Position numbers and translations under genes: made by a program. This document shows positions 35,606 to 43,642 of a DNA stretch of 64,000 bases, piece after piece. The notes beneath the pieces are model-generated. The model ran no database searches. It worked only from the letters and a program-made list of their open reading frames with translations, and was not told the DNA's origin. The first letter of the stretch is position 1, and each line of letters opens with the position of its first letter. Origin of the DNA: Nonomuraea harbinensis (lineage in GTDB: Bacteria > Actinomycetota > Actinomycetes > Streptosporangiales > Streptosporangiaceae); assembly GCF_019396385.1 (NCBI RefSeq), contig NZ_JAHKRN010000001.1, positions 124,001 to 188,000 on the forward strand, in the 5' to 3' direction.

Positions 35606-36166
35606 TCAGGTGGTGAAGCCGTCCTGCCGGACGCCTTCGGAGAGGACGGCCGCCAGCGGGGGGTTTCCGATGACGCGCACCGGCACCGTCAGCCACGTCC
35701 AGCGGGCGGCGGCGAGATCCGCCGGGATCGGCGCTTCAGCGTGGGAGACCAGTCGCCGCAGCGCGGCCTCGATGCGGGTGTCGGCCGCGCGGCCCTCATC
35801 GTGGGAGTGATCCGGGCAGGTGGCGGGGACGAGGGGTCCCAGGCCGGCTATGGCGAGACAGGCGAGGGGCGGGAGGCGACGGGCGGCCTCCAGGGCGAGG
35901 ACCGCCCCCGGACCCCACCCGGCCAGCGCCACGGTGCCCCCGACGGCCGTCAGGACCGCCAGGAGGTCCTCCACTTCCCGCGCCACCGCGTAAGGGGCGG
36001 TCGTCCCGCTGCCGCCGGTGCCCCGCCGGTCGTAGCGGTATACGGTGAAACGCTCCGCCAGCAGGGCCGCCGCCCGATCGGGGAACCCGGCCAGGACCAC
36101 CGCAGGTCCCTCCCCGTCCGTGCGGTACGCGATGGACGTCCCGTCGCAGGACGTGACCCGGGGCAC
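35606..36166 (-). CDS. short alpha/beta-hydrolase-like protein lacking the nucleophile Ser
   Basis: 186 aa versus about 250-270 for the family. GTG start 4 bp after the upstream gene's stop. Fold signatures are clear (PAVVLAGFPDRA, YRYDRRGTGGSG, LALEAARRLPPLACLAI), but the nucleophile elbow GxSxG reads GWGPG (83-87), with Gly85 where Ser should be, and the lid plus acid region is shortened. Either a non-catalytic remnant or a decaying gene. Confidence 0.65.
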   Translation of the reverse strand: MPRVTSCDGTSIAYRTDGEGPAVVLAGFPDRAAALLAERFTVYRYDRRGTGGSGTTAPYAVAREVEDLLAVLTAVGGTVALAGWGPGAVLALEAARRLPPLACLAIAGLGPLVPATCPDHSHDEGRAADTRIEAALRRLVSHAEAPIPADLAAARWTWLTVPVRVIGNPPLAAVLSEGVRQDGFTT

Positions 36167-36170
36167 GACG

Positions 36171-37433
36171 TCACCGGGGCGCGATGTTGAGGTTGAGCCG
36201 GAACAGGTTGTCCGGGTCGTACGTACGCTTCACCTCGGCCAGCCGGGCGTGATCGGCTTCGGTGTACGCGTCCGCGACCCGCCCGGCGTCGGCCAGGAAG
36301 TTGAGGAACGTGCCGCCGGTCCCGTGCGGCGACAGCGCGTCGGCCATGCCGGCGAGCCGTTCGCTGACGATGACCGAGAACGCCGCGCCCCGGTGCCCGA
36401 CCGGCCCCGCGTCCGGGCCTGGACGGGACATCGCGCCGCCCCAGTGCCTGATCTCCACGGTGGCGTGCCGCCCGGCCTCCACCAGCGTGCCGATCACCGC
36501 GTCCGGCAGGTCGTGGAAGAAGTCGAGGTAGCGGGCCGGGGTGCCGCCCATGGCCGCGTCCGCGTACCGGACCGGCCGCACCTCGTCCCTGATCGCCGGC
36601 CCGGCCGCCTCCCACAGCGGCCGGAGCACCCGGTCGCCCCGCTCGGGCGCTCCCGCGTACATGGCCTTGATCCCGAGCACCCGCTCGGTCCCGCCCGGCA
36701 GCGTGGTGAGCATGACCGCCGTGCTCACCTCGTCGGGGGCCTGCGCCGCCCACGCGCGGTAGTGGGCCAGGGTCTCGGCCGCTCGCTCGTACGGGAAGAA
36801 GGCGATCCCGGCATGGACCAGGTCGACCGGGTAGAGCCGGAACTCCAGCGAGGTGACGATCCCGAAGTTGCCGCCTCCGCCGCGCAGCGCCCAGAACAGG
36901 CCGGCGTGCCGGTCGGCGTCCGCCGTGACGGTCCGGCCGTCGGCGGTGACCACCTCGGCGCTCACCACGCTGTCGGCCGCGAGCCCGTACCTGCGCGCCA
37001 GCCACCCGACCCCGCCGCCGAGCGTGTAGCCCGTCACCCCGACGTCGGGCGACGACCCCGACAGCGGCGCCAGCCCGTACGCCGCGGCCTCCCGCAGCAC
37101 CCGCCCCCACCGCACGCCGGGCCCGACCCGGGCCACCCGCCTCACCGGGTCGATCTCCACCCGGTCCAGCGCCCCCGTGCGCAGCAGGATCCCGCCGTCG
37201 GCCGGCACGTGCGTCCCGTGCCCGGTGGCCTGCACGGCCAGCGGCAGCCCGCACGTCCTGGCGGACACCAAGGCGGCCCGCACGTCCTCCGTCCGCGCCG
37301 CCTCCGCGACCATGACGGGCCGCGCGTCGACCGCCGGGTTCAGCGACTGCCGGCCCAGCTCGTAGCCCTCGTCACCCGGCAGGTGCACGGCACCGGTGAA
37401 GCCGTCGATCCGGTCGGCGATGTTCGTCAGCAT
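36171..37433 (-). CDS. FAD-linked oxidase, berberine-bridge-enzyme type
   Basis: 420 aa. Start 37433 (MLTNIADRIDGFTG) with GAAGGGA upstream. PCMH FAD-binding domain (PVMVAEAARTEDVRAAL, QATGHGTHVPADGGILLRT, VGPGVRWGRVL, GVTGYTLGGGVGWLARRYGLAAD, LFWALRGGGGNFGIVTSLEF) and BBE C-terminus YDPDNLFRLNLNIAPR. His in TGHGTH may anchor FAD; the second, Cys anchor of bicovalent members is absent (SSPDVG). Oxidises an unknown alcohol or amine substrate. Divergent from the LuxR-type regulator. Confidence 0.88.
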   Translation of the reverse strand: MLTNIADRIDGFTGAVHLPGDEGYELGRQSLNPAVDARPVMVAEAARTEDVRAALVSARTCGLPLAVQATGHGTHVPADGGILLRTGALDRVEIDPVRRVARVGPGVRWGRVLREAAAYGLAPLSGSSPDVGVTGYTLGGGVGWLARRYGLAADSVVSAEVVTADGRTVTADADRHAGLFWALRGGGGNFGIVTSLEFRLYPVDLVHAGIAFFPYERAAETLAHYRAWAAQAPDEVSTAVMLTTLPGGTERVLGIKAMYAGAPERGDRVLRPLWEAAGPAIRDEVRPVRYADAAMGGTPARYLDFFHDLPDAVIGTLVEAGRHATVEIRHWGGAMSRPGPDAGPVGHRGAAFSVIVSERLAGMADALSPHGTGGTFLNFLADAGRVADAYTEADHARLAEVKRTYDPDNLFRLNLNIAPR

Positions 37434-37501
37434 GATGCGTCCCTTCGGTGGTTGACCTGATCTCAGACTCCTGCGGCACGCCCGCGGGGGCATCCGTATA
37501 G

Positions 37502-37523
37502 ACCACGGATCCACCACGGATTC
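37502..37523. promoter_or_regulatory. 11-bp direct repeats in divergent promoter region
   Basis: ACCACGGATCC (37502-37512) and ACCACGGATTC (37513-37523), abutting and in helical phase, next to a TATAGA/TATACG hexamer at about 37495-37500. Probable regulator binding site between the oxidase and LuxR-type gene. Confidence 0.5.
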
Positions 37524-37540
37524 ACCGCCCACCCGCACCC

Positions 37541-40321
37541 GTGGGCGATGATGGGGCCGTGGCGGGTGAAGGGATGTCGGAGCGCGAGGCCGAGGTGCTC
37601 GCGGCCCTCGGGCACCGCCTCACCAACGCGCAGATCGCCGCCCGCCTGCACATCTCCGTCCGCACCGTCGAGAGCCACGTCTCGTCGCTGCTGCGCAAGC
37701 ACGGTGCCGCCGACCGCAAGGAGCTGGCCGCGCTCGCCCGGCAGAGCCGGACGGGGGAGCTGGCGGGGCTGCCGGCGGCGCGCACGAGCTTCGTGGGGAG
37801 GTCGGCGGAGCGCGCGGAGATCATCGCGGCCTTCGAGTCCTCCCGCCTGGTGACGCTGGCCGGGCCCGGCGGGGTGGGCAAGACCCGGCTGGCGGTGGCG
37901 GTCGCCGGGGCGGCGGCGCCGTCGTTCCCGCACGGCGGCGCGTTCGTGGACCTGGTGCCGGTGCGCGACGGGTTCGTGGCGGAGGCGGTGGCCGCGGCGC
38001 TCGGCGTGGCGGAGCGGCCGGGGCAGCCGCTGGAGGACGCGATCGCCGACCGGCTCGGGCGCGGGCGCGCGCTGCTGGTGCTGGACAACTGCGAGCACCT
38101 GCTCGATCCGGTGGCCGCGCTCGTGGACCGGCTGCTGGCGGTCTGTCCTGCCACCCGGGCGCTGGTGACCAGCCGCGAGCGGCTCGGCGTCCCCGGGGAG
38201 CGGGTCGTCTCCGTCGAGCCGCTGCCGCCGGGGTCCGACGCGGTCGAGCTGTTCCTCGACCGGGCCGGGGCCGCCGGGTTCGCCGCCGGGCGGGACGTCG
38301 CCTCGCGCATCTGCGCCCGGCTCGACGGGCTCCCGCTGGCGATCGAGCTGGCCGCCGCCCGGGGGGCCGCGCTGGGAGCCGACGGTCTGCTGGCGGCGCT
38401 CGACGACAACCTGCGGTTGCTGGCGGGCGGGCGTGGCGGCGACCGCCGGCACCGGTCGCTCCGGACCGTGCTGGGCTGGAGCCACGATCTGTTGGAGACG
38501 GACGAGCGCGCCCTGTTCCGGCGGCTGGCGGTGTTCGCCGGAGGGTTCGGCCTGGATGCCGTGGTGGCCGTGACGGGCGGCAGCCGGAGCGCCGCCGCCG
38601 ACGTGCTGGGCAGGCTGGTCGACAAGAGCCTGGTCGTCCACCGTCGCGACGCCGGCGGCTGGCGCCTGCTGGAAACGGTCCGCGCCTTCGCCGCCGAACG
38701 CCTGGAGGAGAGCGGCGAGCTCCCGGACGCCCGGCGGCGTCACCTCGCCTGGGCGGTCGAAACGGCCGACGCGCTCACCACCGCCCGTGCGGACGACCCC
38801 GACACCGCCTGGTGGGGCCGCTTCGACGCGGTGGCCGACGACCTGCGAGCCGCCCTCGCCACCGCGACGACCGCTGACGCCGCCGCCCTCCCGTCCCCCG
38901 AGGTGACGTTCGCGGCGGGGACTGCGGATGGGGCAACCGGCGCGGGCGCTGACGGGTCGGGTGTGGTGGGCGTTGGTGGGGAGGCGCATCGGCTGGCTAG
39001 GAGGTTGGCGGGGCTGACGTATGGGCGGAGGTTTTTGCGGGAGGCTGTCGCGCGTTATGAGCAGGCGGCGGTGCTGGCTCCTGGGGATGGGGAGGCGGCG
39101 CGGGATCTGGCCGACGCCGCCGAGTGCGCGCTGGCGTTCGCGCGTGCGGGGCAGGCGTATCGGCTGCAGCTCGGCGCCGCGGAGAGGGCGCGGGCGGCCG
39201 GAGATGGGAACGCCCAGGCGGTGGCGCTGGCGCGGGCGGCGGTGATCGCCGAGAGGCATCCGGGGTTCGGGTTCGACGACGAGCCGGAGGAGGAGCGGGT
39301 GCGGGCGCTGCCGGCGGAGGCGGCCGCGGCGGGAGACCTGGACGATCCGTACGTGGCCGCGCACGTGGCGGCGGCGCGCGCCTGGAGCACCGGGCGGCCG
39401 GACGTGGCCGGGCGGGCGCTGGAGGCCGCACGGGCCACCGGGGACCCGGTGCTGACCAGCTCCGCGCTGGACGCCGTCATCTGCGCCGCCGACCGCGGGG
39501 GACGGGCCAGGGAGGCGTACCGGCTGGCAGGGGAGCGGCTCAAGCTGCTGCCCGCCATGGACGGCGACGACCCGCGGACCGGTATCGAGATCGTCGACGC
39601 GCTGCACACCGCGTCCTTCTTCGCCGTCGCCGTCGGCGACCTGCACGGGGCACTGGAAGCGGCCCGGATGGCGGCGGACGACGACGTCACGGGCAGCCAT
39701 CCCGCGCTGGCCGGCAGCAGGCTGGTGCCCCCGCTGGTGCTCGCGGGCGACTTCGACCAGGCGCTGGCGCGGGCGGCCGAGATGGTGGACGGCCAGGCGC
39801 GCGTGGACGCCCCGCCCGGACGGTGGATGGCTCCCGCCCTCGGCATGGTGGCACTGGCCCACGGCCTGCGCGGGGACGACACGGCATGCCAGGCGTGGCG
39901 GGCCCGCGCGATCGCCGTCGGCCACATCGGCCCGGCCTCCCGCTACGCCCCTCTGATCACCTTCATCGACGCCCGCCTCGCCATCCACCAAGCCGACCTC
40001 GCCCTCGCGCACACCTCGCCGCCGGCGGACGGCCCAGGGCGAGAGGGTGGCGGTGGGATGTTCGGGAGGTACGCTATCGCGGCGGTGGCGGAGTTGGCCG
40101 TGGTCCGCGGGGAGCCGGATGCCGCTGAGCGGGTGGCCGCGGCGAAGGCGGCGGGTGAGGAGAACGCGTGGGCCGCCGCCTGCCTGAAGCGGGCCCAAGG
40201 GCGGTTGTGGGGGGACCGGGAGGCGTTGGGCGAGTCGGCGGAGATGTGGGGGCGGATCGGGGCGGCCCATGAGCGGGAGGCCACACTCCGGTTGCTCAAC
40301 TTGACCGATCGTTCTGGATAG
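37541..40321 (+). CDS. LuxR-type regulator with N-terminal HTH and NB-ARC ATPase
   Basis: 926 aa. Unlike MalT/LAL proteins, the LuxR helix-turn-helix is at the N-terminus (MSEREAEVLAALGHRLTNAQIAARLHISVRTVESHVSSLLRKH), followed by NB-ARC (TSFVGRSAERAEI, GPGGVGKTRLAVAV, LLVLDNCEHLLDP, TSRERLGVPGE, LDGLPLAIELAAARG) and about 450 residues of TPR-like helices. Start uncertain among GTG 37541, GTG 37559 and ATG 37574; none has a good ribosome site. Codon use shifts around 38900-39070 and 40020-40300, where GGG, AGG and TTG appear unusually often. Likely regulates the divergent oxidase/hydrolase pair. Confidence 0.85.
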   Translation: MGDDGAVAGEGMSEREAEVLAALGHRLTNAQIAARLHISVRTVESHVSSLLRKHGAADRKELAALARQSRTGELAGLPAARTSFVGRSAERAEIIAAFESSRLVTLAGPGGVGKTRLAVAVAGAAAPSFPHGGAFVDLVPVRDGFVAEAVAAALGVAERPGQPLEDAIADRLGRGRALLVLDNCEHLLDPVAALVDRLLAVCPATRALVTSRERLGVPGERVVSVEPLPPGSDAVELFLDRAGAAGFAAGRDVASRICARLDGLPLAIELAAARGAALGADGLLAALDDNLRLLAGGRGGDRRHRSLRTVLGWSHDLLETDERALFRRLAVFAGGFGLDAVVAVTGGSRSAAADVLGRLVDKSLVVHRRDAGGWRLLETVRAFAAERLEESGELPDARRRHLAWAVETADALTTARADDPDTAWWGRFDAVADDLRAALATATTADAAALPSPEVTFAAGTADGATGAGADGSGVVGVGGEAHRLARRLAGLTYGRRFLREAVARYEQAAVLAPGDGEAARDLADAAECALAFARAGQAYRLQLGAAERARAAGDGNAQAVALARAAVIAERHPGFGFDDEPEEERVRALPAEAAAAGDLDDPYVAAHVAAARAWSTGRPDVAGRALEAARATGDPVLTSSALDAVICAADRGGRAREAYRLAGERLKLLPAMDGDDPRTGIEIVDALHTASFFAVAVGDLHGALEAARMAADDDVTGSHPALAGSRLVPPLVLAGDFDQALARAAEMVDGQARVDAPPGRWMAPALGMVALAHGLRGDDTACQAWRARAIAVGHIGPASRYAPLITFIDARLAIHQADLALAHTSPPADGPGREGGGGMFGRYAIAAVAELAVVRGEPDAAERVAAAKAAGEENAWAAACLKRAQGRLWGDREALGESAEMWGRIGAAHEREATLRLLNLTDRSG
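40303..40320. promoter_or_regulatory. TetR operator copy 1
   Basis: GACCGATCGTTCTGGATA, 18 bp upstream of the tetR start and overlapping the end of the LuxR-type gene. It matches copy 2 at 16 of 18 positions; the core AGAnnGATCnnTCT form is a common TetR operator. Confidence 0.7.
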
Positions 40322-40337
40322 AGCTAGGTTCTCCGGT

Positions 40338-40916
40338 ATGGCGAGGAGCAAGGAGTTCGACCCCGACGCGGCGCTGCAGCGTGCGCTGGAGCTGTTCTGG
40401 GAGCGCGGTTACGAGGCGACCTCCATGGCCGACCTCGTGGCCCACCTGGGCATAGCGCGGGCGAGCATCTACGCCACGTTCGGCGGCAAGCGCGAGCTCT
40501 ACCTCAAGGCCCTGGAGCGCTATCTGCACAACATGGACCCGGCCGTCCTGGACGCGCTGTCCCAGCCCGGCCCGGTGCTGCCGGCCGTGCGCGCGCTGAT
40601 CAGGACGTACGCGGAAGAGTCCGGCGGCGACGACCGGCGGGGCTGCATGGTCGTGAACGCCGCGGTCGAGCTGGCGCCGCGCGACCCGGCCGCGGCCGCG
40701 TTCGTGGAGGCCAGCTGGAGCCACCTGGAGACGGTGCTGACCTCGGCCCTGACCAGGGCGCGCGCCCAGGGCGAGCTGGCTCCGGGCAAGGACCCGCGGG
40801 CCGTCGCCCGCATGCTGCTGGTGCTCATGCAGGGGATGCGGGTGCTCGGCCGGACTCCCGGCGGCGCCGCCCGGCTGGACGACGCCGCCGACCAGGCGCT
40901 GGCCGTGCTGGGCTGA
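40338..40916 (+). CDS. TetR-family transcriptional repressor
   Basis: 192 aa. N-terminal HTH: DPDAALQRALELFWERGYEATSMADLVAHLGIARASIYATFGGKRELYLKALERY, then a ligand domain with RGCMVVNAAVELAPRDPAAAAFVEASWSHLE, matching the TetR subgroup that regulates oxidoreductases. Its operator copies precede both itself and the SDR gene, so it most likely represses both. Confidence 0.92.
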   Translation: MARSKEFDPDAALQRALELFWERGYEATSMADLVAHLGIARASIYATFGGKRELYLKALERYLHNMDPAVLDALSQPGPVLPAVRALIRTYAEESGGDDRRGCMVVNAAVELAPRDPAAAAFVEASWSHLETVLTSALTRARAQGELAPGKDPRAVARMLLVLMQGMRVLGRTPGGAARLDDAADQALAVLG

Positions 40917-40929
40917 CGCGGCCTTTTTT
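40901..40929 (+). terminator. intrinsic terminator overlapping the tetR stop
   Basis: GGCCGTG (40901-40907) pairs with CGCGGCC (40917-40923, one G-U pair), loop contains the stop codon, followed by six T (40924-40929). Rare clear U-tract in this sequence; separates tetR from the SDR gene. Confidence 0.65.
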
Positions 40930-40944
40930 CATGCTCAAATTATA

Positions 40945-40962
40945 GACCGATCATTCTCGATA
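40945..40962. promoter_or_regulatory. TetR operator copy 2
   Basis: GACCGATCATTCTCGATA, 12 bp before the SDR start, within an AT-rich promoter stretch (AAATTATAG just upstream). Confidence 0.7.
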
Positions 40963-40974
40963 AAGGGGTTTGCC

Positions 40975-41709
40975 ATGCAGGGCAAGGTCGTTCTCATCAC
41001 CGGCGGTTCCTCCGGCATCGGCTACGCGATCGCCCGGGCGTTCGCGGCCGAAGGCGCCACCGTCGTGATCACGGGGCGGGACGAGGGGCGGCTCGCCGAC
41101 GCGGCCAAGCGGCTCGCCGCCGACTGGATCGCCGCCGACGTCTCCAGCGCCGCCGACTGCGCCCGCATGGTCGCCACCGCCGCCGACCGGCACGGCGGCC
41201 TGCACGTGGCCGTCAACAACGCGGGCGTGCTGGGCCGCCCCGGCCCGCTCGCCGACCTGGACCCCGCCGGCTGGGCGGCCCTGCTCGGCGCCAACCTGAC
41301 GGGCGTGTTCCACTCCATGAAGTACGAGATCGCGTACATGAAGGAGCACGGCGGCGGATCGATCGTGAACGTGGCCTCCAACATCGGCGCGCACCGCCGA
41401 ATCCCGGGCCTGGCCGCCTACGCCGCCTCGAAGGCCGGCGTCAGCGTGCTCTCCAAGGCCGCCGCGCTCGAGTACGCCGCCGACGGCATCCGCATCAACT
41501 CCGTCAGCCCCGGCGCCACCGACACGACCATGAGCTTCCTGCCCGGCGAGACCCCCGCCGAGCGGGACGCCAGGCTCGCGCCGTCGATGCCGCTCGGCCG
41601 CGTCGCCGACCCCGACGAGGTGGCCGCCGCCGTGCTCTGGCTGGCCGAAGCCCGGTCGAGTTTCGTCGCCGGCCACGACCTGGTGGTGGACGGCGCGGCC
41701 AGCGCCTGA
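40975..41709 (+). CDS. short-chain dehydrogenase/reductase
   Basis: 244 aa classical SDR. Cofactor motif TGGSSGIG near residue 10, ITGRDEGR following strand 2 (NADPH-type Arg), NNAGV, catalytic Ser in NVASNIG region, YAASK catalytic Tyr-Lys, PGATDT. Note that the usual SS before the active site is ASN here, with Ser144-equivalent as NVASN. AAAGGGG ribosome site. Substrate unknown; derepressed by loss of TetR binding. Confidence 0.92.
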   Translation: MQGKVVLITGGSSGIGYAIARAFAAEGATVVITGRDEGRLADAAKRLAADWIAADVSSAADCARMVATAADRHGGLHVAVNNAGVLGRPGPLADLDPAGWAALLGANLTGVFHSMKYEIAYMKEHGGGSIVNVASNIGAHRRIPGLAAYAASKAGVSVLSKAAALEYAADGIRINSVSPGATDTTMSFLPGETPAERDARLAPSMPLGRVADPDEVAAAVLWLAEARSSFVAGHDLVVDGAASA

Positions 41710-41711
41710 TC

Positions 41712-42386
41712 TCACCCTCCGGAGAAGAACAGGAAGGCCGCGGCGTCGCGGGCCAGCAGGAAGCCGGCGATGCCCAGCGTCCAGCCCACCGCCGACGCCG
41801 CGTGCCTGGCCAGCCAGGCGCGGAGCCGTACCAGCTTCGGCTCCACCCAGGCCGCGGCCGTCGCGCGCAGCCCGAGCAGCGCCAGCACCGGCACGAACAT
41901 GAGGGCCACGTACGCGGCGAGCAGCGGCAACCACTGACCGGCGGGGAGCGCCGCGGTCGTCATGATCCCGATGGCCGCGAGGTAGGGCACCATGGTGGCC
42001 ACCTCCAGCGTTCCCGCCGTCAGCCCGAGCAGCACCATCGCCCGCGGCCCGCCCATCCGCGGCTCCAGCCGCGGGCCCTTGCCGCGCTTGCCGTCGAAGC
42101 GGAAGCTCAGCGCGAACAGGCCCACGCCGAGCACGAGCTGCACCCAGTACGCGGCCTCGCTGTGGAGTGCGTCGCCGAAGTTCTCCATGGCTGTGGACAA
42201 CCCGAGCATGAGGCCCACGCCGACGAGGTAGTAGAACACCGCCACCGTCGCCAGGTAGAGGAGCAGCCGCGGCACCTGCCCGCGCTCCGACGCCACCATC
42301 AGGTAGACGGGGATGCCCAGGGTGCCGAAGCTGGTGCTGTCGACGATCGCGAGGGCGGCCAGGGTGAGCAGCAGGCCGGTGATCAT
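41712..42386 (-). CDS. GAP-family membrane protein
   Basis: 224 aa with six membrane spans: MITGLLLTLAALAIVDSTSFGTLGIPVYLMV start, FDGKRGKGPRL cytoplasmic loop, LAGTLEVATMVPYLAAIG. This is the GAP/Sap family, known in mycobacteria for export of glycopeptidolipids; substrate here unknown. Stop faces the SDR gene stop, 2 bp apart. Confidence 0.8.
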   Translation of the reverse strand: MITGLLLTLAALAIVDSTSFGTLGIPVYLMVASERGQVPRLLLYLATVAVFYYLVGVGLMLGLSTAMENFGDALHSEAAYWVQLVLGVGLFALSFRFDGKRGKGPRLEPRMGGPRAMVLLGLTAGTLEVATMVPYLAAIGIMTTAALPAGQWLPLLAAYVALMFVPVLALLGLRATAAAWVEPKLVRLRAWLARHAASAVGWTLGIAGFLLARDAAAFLFFSGG

Positions 42387-42554
42387 GTCACCGATCCTGG
42401 CCGAGCGGCCTCCGTCGTCGCATCCTGCTCATGGCCGAAGAGGCGCGTACATCTTTCTGCCTACGGGGCCCGCGTTCCCGTACTCGCGGGCGCGTACGGG
42501 GGAGACAACCGCGGGGCGACGCCGCGCGCCGAGCCGTGCTCCTACCGTCGGACG

Positions 42555-43019
42555 ATGAGGAAGACGAACTCTCTCGGAATGTCACCGCTCGCCGTCGCGG
42601 GGCTGGCCGCGCTCGGCGTGCCGCGGGTGATCGCGCACGATCTGGGGCTGGTCGGCCCCGTCGTCAACGCCGTGCTGGTGTTCCTGCCGGTCGCGATCTG
42701 GCTGGGCGTCGTGCTGTGGAGGCGGGTGCCGAACCCGTTCCTGACGCTGCTGGCGATCGGCGGCGCCTACGGGGTGCTGCTGGCGATCACCCACCAGCTG
42801 CTCTGGTCGTCGGCGTTCGGTGAGGACGCGCCGCGGCTGGGCGGCAACCTGGCGGGCGGGCTGTCGCCCGGCGCGGAGGAGGCGCTGATGCGGACGTTCG
42901 CGTTCGGCAGCAGCGTGTTCACCGGGGTCATGGTCGGGCTGGTCGTGGGCGCGGTCGGCTGGGCGCTGTCGCGCGCGGTGCCCGCGTTCCGGCCCCGGGG
43001 CCGCGAGACCGGGTCCTGA
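42555..43019 (+). CDS. four-span membrane protein of unknown function
   Basis: 154 aa from ATG 42555 (MRKTNSLGMSPLAVAGLAALGVPRVIAHDLGLVGPVVN). Hydrophobic segments at about 8-30, 34-52, 62-80 and 115-140. No Shine-Dalgarno; TACCGT about 8 bp before the start may be a leaderless -10. Family not recognised. Confidence 0.65.
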   Translation: MRKTNSLGMSPLAVAGLAALGVPRVIAHDLGLVGPVVNAVLVFLPVAIWLGVVLWRRVPNPFLTLLAIGGAYGVLLAITHQLLWSSAFGEDAPRLGGNLAGGLSPGAEEALMRTFAFGSSVFTGVMVGLVVGAVGWALSRAVPAFRPRGRETGS

Positions 43020-43037
43020 GGCCGGAACGGCGGGTGG

Positions 43038-43484
43038 TCAGCGGACGGCGTGCGGGCGGCGTCGCGCCAGGAGCAGCCCCAGGGCGATCATGCCCACGCC
43101 CAGGACCAGGTGGAGCCAGTTGTCCGCGTTGTTGACCGGCACGAAGTTCGCCGCGCTGTCGTGGTCGACCAGCATGCCGTAGATCCACAGCAGCAGGTAG
43201 ACGACGCCGCCGCCGACGAGGAAGTTGCGGGCGCCCGACACCGTACGGGCGAGCAGGATGCCGGCGACCCCGAACAGCAGGTGCACGATGTTGTGCAGGA
43301 TCGACACCTGGAACACGCCCAGGAGCATCGCTTCCGAGTCGTGCGAGGCGAACTGGAGCTGGTCGTAGTCCGTGGTGATGCCGGGAACGAACCCCAGCAC
43401 ACCGACCAGCAGGAACACGGCTCCCGTGACGAGTGCCGCTAACTGCACGGGGGTCCGGGTGCCGGTTGTACGGGGGGTGTTCAT
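43038..43484 (-). CDS. DUF4383 membrane protein
   Basis: 148 aa, four membrane spans. DUF4383 signature: QLAALVTGAVFLLVGVLGFVPGITT, SILHNIVHLLFGVAGILLART, NFLVGGGVVYLLLWIYG, NNADNWLHLVLGVGMIALGLLL. Common in actinobacteria, function unknown. Divergent from narG across 158 bp. Confidence 0.88.
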   Translation of the reverse strand: MNTPRTTGTRTPVQLAALVTGAVFLLVGVLGFVPGITTDYDQLQFASHDSEAMLLGVFQVSILHNIVHLLFGVAGILLARTVSGARNFLVGGGVVYLLLWIYGMLVDHDSAANFVPVNNADNWLHLVLGVGMIALGLLLARRRPHAVR

Positions 43485-43642
43485 AGGAGCTCCCTCGGGA
43501 CGGGTCTCTTGTGGATCCGCCGTCTGCCCTCCGCGGGGCGGCGCTAACGCGACCGCCTGAGCGGACTCTCCGGAATCGAGTCATTACTCTGCGCATAAGG
43601 TTTCGATCGGTTGCTCACGGTCACCGTTGGTAGATACACGAC

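Noticed and set aside
40975..41709. SDR as an inactive reductase
   Set aside because: TGGSSGIG, NNAG, YAASK all present; one unusual residue near the catalytic Ser is not enough to call it inactive.
43485..43642. FNR/NNR-type or ArcA-like site before narG
   Set aside because: No TTGAT-n4-ATCAA or similar dyad found; only a possible leaderless -10.
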